NCBI GenBank assembly: GCA_951813535.1
Contig: OX638345.1
Location: 2,759,158-2,823,157, forward strand
Source of the DNA: an uncultured Dehalococcoidia bacterium
GTDB lineage: Bacteria; Chloroflexota; Dehalococcoidia; Lucifugimonadales; UBA3495
Reading direction: 5' to 3'
DNA: 64,000 bases
Shown here: positions 26,556 to 34,386 of the stretch, piece by piece
Position numbering within the stretch: the stretch's first letter is position 1
Layout of the letters: every line of letters starts with the position of its first letter
Program-made: the position numbers and the translations under genes
The notes under the pieces: model-generated
The model's database searches: none
Told to the model about the DNA's origin: nothing
The model's input: only the letters and a program-made list of their open reading frames with translations

Positions 26556-27491
26556 ATGAAAGTAGCAGTGATGGGCGCCGGCAGCATCGGCGGCTACTTC
26601 GGCGGCATGTTGGCCCGCGCCGGCCACGACGTCACCCTCATCGCCCGAAACGACCACCTGGACGCCATCCGACGCGACGGCCTGATCATGCAGACCCAGG
26701 CCGGCCGGTTCATCGTTCCCTGCTCCGCCACCGCTGACCCATCCGATGTCGGCCCGGTGGACTTGGCCCTGCTCACCACCAAGACCTACCACAACGCCCA
26801 GGCCATCCCCGCCATGGCCCCCATGGTCGGGCCAGACACCGCAGTACTCTGCCTGCAGAACGGCATCGACTCCTTCACCCCGCTGCTGGAAGCCTTCCCA
26901 GACGCCGTTATACTGCCCGGCGCCGCCTACATCGAGGCTGGTCGTTCCGGTCCCGGGGTGGTCACACAGGCCGGCGACATCGTTCGCATCGTCACCGGCA
27001 GCATCCGGGGCAGCGACCCTTCCCACCAGGCAACGGCCGAAGTCGTCTGCGCTGCCTTCCGCGACGCCAACGTGCCCGCCGAGGCGTCGGACGACATCGC
27101 AGTCACCCTGTGGACCAAGTTCCTTTTCATCACCACCATGGCCGGCACCACCTCACTCGCCCGCGAGTATCTGCGCGACCTGCTCCCTCGACCCGAGTGG
27201 CACAAGATAATCAAGGGTTGCATGTCCGAGATCGAACAGGCTGGTCGCGCCTCCGGAGTCGATCTGGCGCCAACCATCGTCGCCGACACCCTGGACTACA
27301 TGGAATCCGCCAAGGGCGCCATGAGCGCGTCCATGCACGCCGACCTGCTGGCCGGCCGACCGATGGAACTGGAAGCGCTCAACGGAGCCGTGGTCCGCGC
27401 CGGAGAGTCCGCCGGCGTCTCCACGCCGATCAACGACGTGATCTACGCCGCGCTCAAACCCTACGCCGCCGGCATCCCGGCCGGGTCCTGA
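26556..27491 (+). CDS. 2-dehydropantoate 2-reductase family protein (ApbA/PanE)
   Basis: The 311-residue protein has the N-terminal Rossmann motif MKVAVMGAGSIGGYFGGML, followed by LLTTKTY and LQNGID, which are PanE landmarks. LWTKFLFITTMAGTTSLAR matches the catalytic Lys helix of KPR enzymes, and the C-terminal domain has SAKGAMSASMHADLLAGRPMELEALNG interrupted here only for length. PanE reduces ketopantoate to pantoate in coenzyme A synthesis, but the family includes paralogues with other 2-keto acids, so I leave the symbol empty. AAAGGAG lies ten bases before the ATG. A hairpin at 27547-27570 follows. No other pantothenate gene is in the window. Confidence 0.85.
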   Translation: MKVAVMGAGSIGGYFGGMLARAGHDVTLIARNDHLDAIRRDGLIMQTQAGRFIVPCSATADPSDVGPVDLALLTTKTYHNAQAIPAMAPMVGPDTAVLCLQNGIDSFTPLLEAFPDAVILPGAAYIEAGRSGPGVVTQAGDIVRIVTGSIRGSDPSHQATAEVVCAAFRDANVPAEASDDIAVTLWTKFLFITTMAGTTSLAREYLRDLLPRPEWHKIIKGCMSEIEQAGRASGVDLAPTIVADTLDYMESAKGAMSASMHADLLAGRPMELEALNGAVVRAGESAGVSTPINDVIYAALKPYAAGIPAGS

Positions 27492-27546
27492 ACCATCGCC
27501 GTCCGCTATTTGTTGACCTGCGCTCGCTGCCGATCCTGAAAACAGC

Positions 27547-27570
27547 AGGGGCGACCGTTTGGCCGCCCCT
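27547..27570. terminator. Hairpin terminator between convergent panE-like and HTH genes
   Basis: AGGGGCG (27547-27553) pairs with CGCCCCT (27564-27570) around a ten-base loop. A short T-rich stretch follows at 27580-27585 on the plus strand. It lies between two convergent genes and may serve both. Confidence 0.6.
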
Positions 27571-27610
27571 TTCGAACGTTTTTCCTGTGTCGGCGGAGCA
27601 TGGTTCGCCG

Positions 27611-28021
27611 CTATTCTCGGGTCTCCATGGGCAGCCCCTGGTCGTGGACCTCCAGGACGCACTCGGGGCACCTTTGGAATGCGTCGTGCCCGGTGGCCGG
27701 CCAGATGTCCTCGCCCTTGACCCCGCACAGGAAGAACGGCTCGACCTCTTCGATGCCCAGGCTTTCCAGGTAGTGGACCACACCTTCCTTCCGGGGGTTG
27801 TCGTACCACCACGGGGTCAACGACCTCGCCAGTTGGTGGATGCCTTCCTTGAAATCGTCGGTGTACTGCTCCACGTCGTCCGGGATGTCCACCATCCATC
27901 GGGTGCCGGTGGGGCCACCTTCCCTGGTGGCCTGGAGCTTTCCTGAGCGAACGTCCTTGCGGATGACGTCCTGAGAAACGTTCAGGATCCGCGAAGCTTC
28001 CTGGATAGTGACCCGGGGCAT
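27611..28021 (-). CDS. HTH DNA-binding domain protein with C-terminal CxxC
   Basis: The 136-residue protein starts at the ATG at 28021, five bases after GGAGGT on its strand. Residues 1-48 (RVTIQEASRILNVSQDVIRK) form a MerR/excisionase-type winged helix-turn-helix of the helix_turn_helix_17 kind. The rest is a separate domain that includes WWYDNPRKEGVVHYLES and a late CPEC pair, possibly half of a metal site. It lies 92 bases downstream of ilvB on the same strand and could be transcribed with it. No partner integrase is nearby, so a transcription factor is more likely than an excisionase. The target is unknown. Confidence 0.65.
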   Translation of the reverse strand: MPRVTIQEASRILNVSQDVIRKDVRSGKLQATREGGPTGTRWMVDIPDDVEQYTDDFKEGIHQLARSLTPWWYDNPRKEGVVHYLESLGIEEVEPFFLCGVKGEDIWPATGHDAFQRCPECVLEVHDQGLPMETRE

Positions 28022-28113
28022 TCTGTACCTCCAATCGCAGCAATCGTCAGGCGACAATACGTACTTCTACCATCAACCCCGCATAGCGGCAAGTCGGAAA
28101 CTCTTCGTCCTGG

Positions 28114-29808
28114 TCACCGCGCCGAAGCCATGGTCCTCGGGTCCTCCAGTGTGTCCGCCAGCGAACCGCCCGGTGGAACCATCGGGAACACGTTGGTGTC
28201 CCGCTCAACCACGAACTCGATGAGGAACGGCCCGTCGTACGCCTTGGCCTCCTGCAATGCCGCGGCCACGTCCTCCTGGTGCTCCACGCGGAGCGCCGGA
28301 ATGCCGTAGGCGTCGGCCAGCTTGACGTAGTCCGGGCCCGGCATCGGCACTTCTTTGATGTGCCCCTCGAAGAACATCTCCTGCCACTGCCGGACCATGC
28401 CCAGGTACCCGTTGTTGAACAGCGCAATCTTGATTGGCAGCTTCTCCTCCACCGCGGTTATCAGCTCCTGCAGCGTCATCTGGAACCCACCGTCGCCCGC
28501 CACCGACCAAACCGTGGAACCCGGCCGGCCCAACTGCGCTCCCAGCGCGGCGGGCACCTCGAATCCCATCGCTCCCAATCCACCGGAAGTCACGAAAGAG
28601 TTGGGCTGGTTCAGGAAGAGGTATTGCGCCGCCCACATCTGGTGCTGACCCACTCCGGTCACCACCACCGCATCATCGTCGGCTTGCAACATCTCGTTCA
28701 TTTCGGTCAGCACCTGCTGGGGCAACAGCGCGTCGCTCTGCGGTATCGCCAGCGACGGGTGCTGCGACTTGAGCTGCGCGATCGTTCCCATCCATTCCGG
28801 TCGGTCCACCTTCTGCACCAGCGGGGCCAGCGCTTTCAGTATCGGCCTCGCATCCCCCACCAACGGGACTTCCGCCGGCACAATCCTCCCCACCTGGGTG
28901 GCTTCAATGTCCAGGTGCACGATCCGGGCGTGCGGAGCAAACCCTGAAACCCGACCCGTCACCCGGTCGTCGAACCTCATCCCCAGCCCGATGAGAACGT
29001 CCGCCTGGTCAACCACCATGTTGCACCAGTACATCCCGTGCATACCCAGCATTCCCAGGCTCTGTGGATGGTTCCTCGGGAAACTGCTCAAACCCAGCAG
29101 CGTGTTGATCACGGGAATGCCGGACCCTTCCGCCACAGCCAACAGCTCGTCGAACGCCCCGGAGTTGACGATCCCGTGCCCCGCGATGATCACCGGACGC
29201 TCGGCCTGGTTCATCAACTCCGCCGCTTTCCGGACGTTTTCCATGGTCTCGTCCGACAGCGGCGCATCCAAAGTCCTTGGTGTTTCCGGATACTCGAACT
29301 CGGCCTCCTCCAACTGCACGTCCCGAGGCACGTCGATGAGCACGGGTCCCGGCCTCCCTTCCTGGGCCACGCGAAACGCATCTCGTATCGTCCGCGCCAG
29401 GTCGCTCGCGGACATCACCAGGTACGTGCGCTTGGTGCATACCGAGGCGATGCTGCAGATGTCGCACTCCTGGAACGCCTCGGTGCCCATCGCGGCCCGC
29501 GCCACCTGGCCGGTAATGGCCACCAGCGGCACGCTGTCCGCCTTGGCCCCCATGATGCCGGTGACCAGGTTGGTCGCCCCCGGGCCCGATGTGGCCACGC
29601 AAACGCCCGGCTTTCCCGTCATCCGGGCATAGCCGTCCGCCGCATGCGCCGCCGATTGCTCGTGCCGGACCAGGACGTGCCGCAATTGCGGGTATGACCA
29701 CAGCGCGTCGTAAAACGGCAGTATCGCCCCGCCCGGGTGGCCGAAGAGCGCTTCGACTCCTTCCCTCAGCAGGCTCTCGCAGATTATTTCCGAACCCTTC
29801 AGTTTCAC
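28114..29808 (-). CDS. ilvB: Acetolactate synthase, large (catalytic) subunit
   Basis: The 564-residue ThDP enzyme condenses pyruvate with pyruvate or 2-ketobutyrate, the first common step to valine, leucine and isoleucine. The start is a GTG at 29808, with CGGAG seven bases upstream; a longer reading enters the leader. Glu50 in VRHEQSAAHAADGYARM is the ThDP-activating Glu. IDVPRDVQ and the FAD-region GRAVIIAGHG-like stretch follow. The ThDP motif is VAGDGGFQMTLQE through FNNGYLGMV. A T-box leader precedes the gene. The usual downstream ilvN (regulatory subunit) and ilvC are missing, replaced by an HTH gene. Glyoxylate carboligase and related enzymes are less likely given the T-box. Confidence 0.93.
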   Translation of the reverse strand: MKLKGSEIICESLLREGVEALFGHPGGAILPFYDALWSYPQLRHVLVRHEQSAAHAADGYARMTGKPGVCVATSGPGATNLVTGIMGAKADSVPLVAITGQVARAAMGTEAFQECDICSIASVCTKRTYLVMSASDLARTIRDAFRVAQEGRPGPVLIDVPRDVQLEEAEFEYPETPRTLDAPLSDETMENVRKAAELMNQAERPVIIAGHGIVNSGAFDELLAVAEGSGIPVINTLLGLSSFPRNHPQSLGMLGMHGMYWCNMVVDQADVLIGLGMRFDDRVTGRVSGFAPHARIVHLDIEATQVGRIVPAEVPLVGDARPILKALAPLVQKVDRPEWMGTIAQLKSQHPSLAIPQSDALLPQQVLTEMNEMLQADDDAVVVTGVGQHQMWAAQYLFLNQPNSFVTSGGLGAMGFEVPAALGAQLGRPGSTVWSVAGDGGFQMTLQELITAVEEKLPIKIALFNNGYLGMVRQWQEMFFEGHIKEVPMPGPDYVKLADAYGIPALRVEHQEDVAAALQEAKAYDGPFLIEFVVERDTNVFPMVPPGGSLADTLEDPRTMASAR

Positions 29809-29872
29809 GGTGCAACTCCGTACAACGTCGTTCCGTCCGCCAGATCGCGCCGGTCCAGGTTCGCTGCGACAC

Positions 29873-29899
29873 AAAAAAAGCCCGTCCCATAGGGACGGA
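29873..29899 (-). terminator. T-box-controlled intrinsic terminator
   Basis: On the minus strand CCGTCCC (29898-29892) pairs with GGGACGG (29888-29882), followed by GC and seven T residues. The T-box sequence just upstream would form the competing antiterminator. ilvB begins 65 bases downstream. Confidence 0.9.
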
Positions 29900-30160
29900 C
29901 GATTGCCCGCGGTACCACCCTATTTGCCCATCACGTCCGTCAATGCGAACGATCTGGGCCTCTCTGGCAGGACACCATCATGTCCCATTGCTGCTAACGG
30001 GCAACGAACCCGGCCTGAGCTTACTCACCGCCGATTACAGGAAGCGGATTTCAGCCGGCAACTCCGGAGGGATTTTGGGCGGGACAACCGTGCCTGCTTT
30101 CACCGGCTCAGGCTCGCTGCGACGCTCGTCGTCCGCTTACTCGTCTCCATCTCAGCTTTT
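29873..30160 (-). promoter_or_regulatory. T-box riboswitch leader of ilvB
   Basis: The minus strand carries the 14-base T-box AGGGTGGTACCGCG at 29921-29908, an exact consensus match. It is followed by a terminator at 29899-29873. Upstream lies a Stem I-like region: CTGAG/CTCAG at the base, the AGTA motif at 30141-30138, and AAGCGGA (30138-30132) able to pair with TCCGCTT (30048-30042). An AUC codon at 30035-30033 lies in the 3' side of the resulting internal loop, where the specifier is expected. A second AUC is at 30049-30047. Both would call uncharged tRNA-Ile. Length of about 290 bases is normal. T-box presence is seen directly; the Ile specificity is inferred by hand folding. Confidence 0.9.
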
Positions 30161-30272
30161 CATCGAAAACTCTATCATGCGCCTCTCGCATGGTCAATGA
30201 CAATCGGCGCTCATACTACCCAGTTTGTAGCTGGAGAAACGCCGGAAACAGGATCCTCAAGACCGAGCGATT

Positions 30273-30350
30273 GTCAGGATTGGACCCATCTGATGATGGA
30301 GATCCCCCAATCCTGCCCAATCACAAAATCCCGTAAATCTTGATTCTGAC
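30273..30350 (-). repeat. Palindromic MITE-like repeat, copy 1 (short, inverted)
   Basis: The minus strand begins GTCAGAATC and contains GGGATTTTGTGATTGGGCAG, closely matching copy 3 at 51158-51267 in the opposite orientation. The two ends are imperfect inverted repeats (GTCAGGATT and GATTCTGAC on the plus strand). It is about 78 bases long, shorter than the other copies, and sits between the ilvB leader and the lipoprotein gene. Confidence 0.7.
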
Positions 30351-30365
30351 GATTTGCGAAAACCA

Positions 30366-31298
30366 TCACAGCCCGCCGACCTCCGCCAGCGCCGCCTCCA
30401 GCTCCATCAGCGTCGCAAATCCCTCGAACCGCTGCCGCACAATCCCGTCGCCGTCCAGCACGAAAACCCAGGACTCGTTGGTCCAGCCGGGAATTTGGGT
30501 GAATCCCCATTCGTCAGCCGCCGGCACCAGTTGCGCCAGGCTCAGGTCTCCCTGTATCTCCGCGGGGTTGTCGTAAAGCTCCACGTGGATGTAATTGGCC
30601 GCGTCCGGATGCTCGACCCGCAGTTCCGACACGGTATCCACCTGCGGACCGCACGTGGGACTGGTGCAGAACGCCGGCGTGGCAAACACCAACACCGACG
30701 GCTTGCCCGACTCCACGGCCTCGGCCACCGAGATCCGGTACAGCTCGGAGTCCGGTTCGTAGGCGGTGGTCAGGTCGGTTATTTCCGCAGTATCGTCAAG
30801 CGTCTTCGTTTCGCTGGACGGAGCGGCTTCCCCAATCGACGGGATGGGCGAGTCGGACGCCACCGAAACGTCGATCACCGCCTCCCCAGAAACCTCGCCG
30901 CCCACCGGCATCACCCTCAGCCGGTAATCGCCCGGCGACGGGAAATACACCGGAGCCACGTAGGACCCGCGAACACCGTAGGGCCACGCGTTGTAGTCTG
31001 CGGTGATCTCCGTCGCCGGACCAGACTCATCCGTGGGGGCAACCGAGATACTCACCTGCGGCGCTTTGACCAGCGCTTTCTGCGTGTTCAGCAAAAATGC
31101 TACCCGTTGTGTCCCAACTTCCAATACCTTGGTCGCCAGGTGCGACTGTATCGCGCCGTCGTCTGGAACAACGGTGGGCACCTGGACAACCGGCACAGTC
31201 GGAACCGCTATCGGCGCGGTCGCTGGCTCCGGGCCGCCGCAGGCAGCCACCGCCATCGCCGCGACTACGACCACCGCGAGGAGCAGAACCTGACGCAT
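30366..31298 (-). CDS. Lipoprotein with C-terminal thioredoxin-fold domain
   Basis: The 310-residue protein begins with a lipoprotein signal peptide whose lipobox ends at Cys20 (AMAVAACGG). A Pro/Val/Thr-rich linker leads to a beta-sandwich-like region (about 75-150), then a thioredoxin-like domain from about 185. This domain has PSVLVFATPAFCTSPTCG with Cys211 and Cys216, a CxxxxC pair similar in spacing to SCO-type copper chaperones. ESWVFVLDGDGIVRQRFEG is the usual late strand-turn. The ATG at 31298 overlaps the upstream gene stop (TGATG), so translation is coupled. GGAGGGG lies seven bases upstream. Likely role is extracytoplasmic thiol or copper chemistry; the target is unknown. Confidence 0.8.
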   Translation of the reverse strand: MRQVLLLAVVVVAAMAVAACGGPEPATAPIAVPTVPVVQVPTVVPDDGAIQSHLATKVLEVGTQRVAFLLNTQKALVKAPQVSISVAPTDESGPATEITADYNAWPYGVRGSYVAPVYFPSPGDYRLRVMPVGGEVSGEAVIDVSVASDSPIPSIGEAAPSSETKTLDDTAEITDLTTAYEPDSELYRISVAEAVESGKPSVLVFATPAFCTSPTCGPQVDTVSELRVEHPDAANYIHVELYDNPAEIQGDLSLAQLVPAADEWGFTQIPGWTNESWVFVLDGDGIVRQRFEGFATLMELEAALAEVGGL

Positions 31299-32668
31299 CA
31301 CGGCCCCTCCGCGTACACGCCAAATGTGAAGGCGAACAGGCCAAAGTCGTCCGAGTCCGACCGCATGGTCAGGATCGACTGCGGCAGATACTGCGCGTTA
31401 TCGATGATCCCGTACATCCTCGGCTCGTCCACCATGATGTACGAGTACCCGTTCTCGTCCCACTCGATATCCGCGCCGGCATTCTCTTCTGAGAGCATCG
31501 CTCCGTCCGCCGTGACCACTACCCGGTACGGCTCTCCCGAGTCCGAGGTCAGCACGGCATTGACGCTCTTTGCGGCGTAATTCAATGCCAAATAGTCTTC
31601 AAGGCTCTCCGTCACGCGCGCGTGCCGGATCCGTTCAGGCTCGACCGACCACTGGCCCTGGAAGTACAACAGGTGCGGTTGCAGATCCTGCGGCACTTCC
31701 ACGTCGATCACTCCGTCCCCGCCGTCGAGGATCGCGCCGAAGTACTCATCAAACTGGGCCACGTAGGGATGACGGCCCGACCGTGCCACGCCCACGTTTC
31801 GTTGCCACCCAGCGTACAGCTCCGGCGTTACGGGAGCTCGTCCTCCCACCCTCGCTGCCTGGAACGCCGCGTCCCGCACCTGGTCTTCTGGCAGGTTCAG
31901 CGGGTCATCCGACAGGTCCGCCCCGGCTTCCACCAGCGCGTTTCGTATCTTCTGCTCGGTTTCTCCGTAAGCCCCTTCGCCGAAGTGCGAGTAGATCATC
32001 TCGCCGTGGCTGTTGAACAGGTACTTCGCCGGCCAGTAGCGGTTCTCAAAGTTCCGCCAGGTCACCATGTCGTTGTCCTGCGCCACCGGCCACCCGATCT
32101 CGTGCGTCTCCAGCGCTTCCATCACGTTGTCGTGGTCCTTCTCGAACTCGAACTCGGGTGTGTGGATGCCCAGGATCACCAGCCCGTCATCCTCGTATTG
32201 CGACCACCAGTCCCGCAAAAACGGCAGCGTGCGGATGCAGTTGACGCACGTATAGGTCCAGAAGTCGACCAGAACCACGTTTCCTTCGCCTACCAATCCT
32301 TGTATGGAAAGCTCCTCGTCCGTGTTGAGCCAGGCATCGATGCCCTCGACGTTCGGGATATCCTGCGCTATCGGCCTGGCTTTTGCTTCCTCCGCAGGTG
32401 TCGACGTGGGCGCGCTCGTCGCCGGCAGTTCACCGGTGGGCAACACAACCGCCGGCGTCGTCTCGACCGATGCTGCGGCCGCGGTGGTGGGCTCAGCCGC
32501 CGATGCGGAATCTCCCGTTGCGGGCGCGGCCACGGGTACCGCCGTTGCGGCCGCCGCAGTCTCGGATTGCTCGGCCGGGGCGGCGCTTTGTGCGCATGCG
32601 GCGACGGCCAACGCGACAAAAACTGCCAGCAGCACGGCGCTCCCGGCTTTCAGGGTTGAACGAGTCAT
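31298..32668 (-). CDS. Lipoprotein TlpA/DipZ-like thiol-disulfide redoxin
   Basis: The 456-residue protein has a lipoprotein signal with lipobox Cys25 (ALAVAACAQ) and a 70-residue Ala/Thr/Pro-rich linker. A TlpA-like redoxin domain follows, with VVLVDFWTYTCVNCIRTLPF holding the CVNC active site at Cys141 and Cys144. WPVAQDNDMVTWRNFENRYWPAKYLF is the family's cis-Pro side, cited by positions of about 205-230. The last 150 residues match the C-terminal beta domain of DipZ-type proteins (YFQGQWSVEPERI). DipZ normally has an N-terminal CcdA-like membrane part, absent here. The next gene starts within its stop codon. Together they look like an extracytoplasmic redox pair. Confidence 0.85.
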   Translation of the reverse strand: MTRSTLKAGSAVLLAVFVALAVAACAQSAAPAEQSETAAAATAVPVAAPATGDSASAAEPTTAAAASVETTPAVVLPTGELPATSAPTSTPAEEAKARPIAQDIPNVEGIDAWLNTDEELSIQGLVGEGNVVLVDFWTYTCVNCIRTLPFLRDWWSQYEDDGLVILGIHTPEFEFEKDHDNVMEALETHEIGWPVAQDNDMVTWRNFENRYWPAKYLFNSHGEMIYSHFGEGAYGETEQKIRNALVEAGADLSDDPLNLPEDQVRDAAFQAARVGGRAPVTPELYAGWQRNVGVARSGRHPYVAQFDEYFGAILDGGDGVIDVEVPQDLQPHLLYFQGQWSVEPERIRHARVTESLEDYLALNYAAKSVNAVLTSDSGEPYRVVVTADGAMLSEENAGADIEWDENGYSYIMVDEPRMYGIIDNAQYLPQSILTMRSDSDDFGLFAFTFGVYAEGP

Positions 32669-32954
32669 CACATCTCTCTCTTTGTGCGTGCGTGCGGTGA
32701 GTATAACGCTTGGCAGCGCTGCGCAAGCGGGTACCGTGAACGCTCCTGACTACGATGATGCCGCCCGCAACTCCCGTTTCAAAATCCTCTGACATCCTTC
32801 CGCAGCAGCCGGTGGGGAGCGATGCTCGGAGGTAACAATCATCCCTTCTTCCGGCAAACCAAACGGCACACGCGCGATGACGTATTGGCGTAGTGTGTTA
32901 CTATACGCCCCGTTAGCACCCGGCGGATTGAAACCGCCGTCAGGAGGATATTTC

Positions 32955-33419
32955 ATGGCAACGATGATTGATGGCGAGTCCTATCTGGGCCGCGTGATGG
33001 TTCGCCCGCTGAGCAAGTCCGGCGACGTCACCATGTACCTGTGGCCGCTGCGCTGCCTCAAGGCCAAGTTCGGCGGTCCCACGTTCGGCGTCGACGTGCA
33101 GGGCGTCGAGATCATCCGCTTCGACCCCCATGGCTCTCGCGGCCACTGGCACAAGGGCGGCTACGACAAGCTCGGCGCCGGCGGCTCCCACGTCGACTTC
33201 CCCGAGGAAATGCGCGACAGTGGCGCCCAGCTCGATTTTTCCTTGGAGCAGCTCCGCGACCAGACCGCCGCTTACTTGTCCGAGGCCGGTTACCCCGAGG
33301 CCGCGGCTAACCTGGACCCGGAACTGGTCAACGCCGCTGCTGATGCCATCAAGGCTCACCTGGCAGCCGAGGGCGACCTGATCCCCGACGCCATGGCGAA
33401 GGACCTCATCGCCGCGTAA
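32955..33419 (+). CDS. Conserved hypothetical protein of unknown function
   Basis: The ATG at 32955 is chosen because CAGGAGGA lies six bases upstream; the frame is open further back without support. The 154-residue product is cytoplasmic with no membrane segment. Its first half contains MYLWPLRCLKAKFGG, then VEIIRFDPHGSRGHWHKGGY, rich in His, Gly and aromatic residues. Its second half is helical and acidic, ending in DAMAKDLIAA. I do not recognise a named family. A strong ribosome binding site, codon use like its neighbours and a following terminator (33451-33475) support it as a real single-gene transcript. The HxxxHWHKGG-like stretch could bind metal, but this is a guess. Confidence 0.6.
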   Translation: MATMIDGESYLGRVMVRPLSKSGDVTMYLWPLRCLKAKFGGPTFGVDVQGVEIIRFDPHGSRGHWHKGGYDKLGAGGSHVDFPEEMRDSGAQLDFSLEQLRDQTAAYLSEAGYPEAAANLDPELVNAAADAIKAHLAAEGDLIPDAMAKDLIAA

Positions 33420-33450
33420 CGTCATTCGCGTCGACGGTCTCCCAATGATC

Positions 33451-33475
33451 GGGGGCGGGTTTTCGACCCGCCCCC
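33451..33475. terminator. GC-rich hairpin terminator between convergent genes
   Basis: GGGGGCGGG (33451-33459) pairs with CCCGCCCCC (33467-33475) around a seven-base loop of TTTTCGA. It lies between the hypothetical gene and the convergent argB. The stem and loop resemble the hairpin at 6531-6556. No U-run follows. Confidence 0.7.
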
Positions 33476-33499
33476 GTCACTTCGTTATCGCGACTCCCG

Positions 33500-34303
33500 T
33501 CACGGCGTGATCCTCGTCCCCACCGGCCTCCCGTTCACGCAGTTCATCACCGCGCCCGGTTGCCTCCCATCCACAATGTGAGCTATCGGAACCGCCTCGT
33601 CGGCCAGGGCGTCCAGGCACGCCGCCAGCTTGGGCAGCATCCCGCCCCGGGCCACTCCCGAAGAACGCAGCTGCTCTGCTCCGCGCGCGTCCAGTCGTGG
33701 GATCACCCTTCCGCCGTTGTCCATCACGCCGGCCACGTCCGTTAGGAAGATGATCCGTTCCGCCCGCAGCGCGTGCGCCAACGCTCCCGCCGCCGTGTCT
33801 CCGTTCACGTTCAGCGGTTGCCCCGCGTGGTCGCTGTCCTCACTCACATCCACCGCGATGGGCGACACCATCGGGATGAACCCCGCCGACATGATAGCCC
33901 TCACCGGGCCCGGTTCAACGGCCGTAACCTCTCCCACGTAACCCAGTTCGGGGTTGGCCACGTGGGCCTGCAACAGGTTGCCGTCCATGCCGCTGATCCC
34001 GATGGTCGGCGCGCCCAGTTGCTGCATCTGCGCGGTGAGTTCTTTGTTCACCAGCCCGCCCAGCACCGCCACCACAATTTCCAGCGACGGCCCGTCGGTG
34101 ACCCGTAGCCCATTCACGAAATTGGGCGCCAGGTTCTGCCGCTGCATCCACTCGCTGATCACGTTCCCGCCCCCGTGAACGATCACCACCGGTTTGCCCG
34201 AGGCGTGCAGCGCCACCAGGTCCTGCAAAGAGGTGTCGTTGCCGCCCAGGGTGCTGCCGCCGATCTTGACCACGATGGGCGGCTCCGCGAACTGCTGTGA
34301 CAC
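33500..34303 (-). CDS. argB: Acetylglutamate kinase
   Basis: The protein of about 267 residues phosphorylates N-acetylglutamate, the second step of arginine synthesis. Landmarks are PIVVKIGGSTLGG, KPVVIVHGGGNVISEWM with the phosphate-binding GGG, and FLTDVAGVMDNGG near the ATP site. The start is taken as GTG at 34303, since AGGAG lies seven bases upstream; GTG at 34318 or 34309 is also possible. It follows argJ by 83 bases on the same strand, forming an argJ-argB unit. The other arg genes are elsewhere. The length fits the shorter, arginine-insensitive form, but sensitivity cannot be judged reliably. Confidence 0.93.
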   Translation of the reverse strand: MSQQFAEPPIVVKIGGSTLGGNDTSLQDLVALHASGKPVVIVHGGGNVISEWMQRQNLAPNFVNGLRVTDGPSLEIVVAVLGGLVNKELTAQMQQLGAPTIGISGMDGNLLQAHVANPELGYVGEVTAVEPGPVRAIMSAGFIPMVSPIAVDVSEDSDHAGQPLNVNGDTAAGALAHALRAERIIFLTDVAGVMDNGGRVIPRLDARGAEQLRSSGVARGGMLPKLAACLDALADEAVPIAHIVDGRQPGAVMNCVNGRPVGTRITP

Positions 34304-34386
34304 AACCACGCTCCTCACCCTGCGGTGTCAGGCAATGGATTCAGGACAGGCCACGACCGATGCCGGGCCGATAGCGCAGTCGCTGT

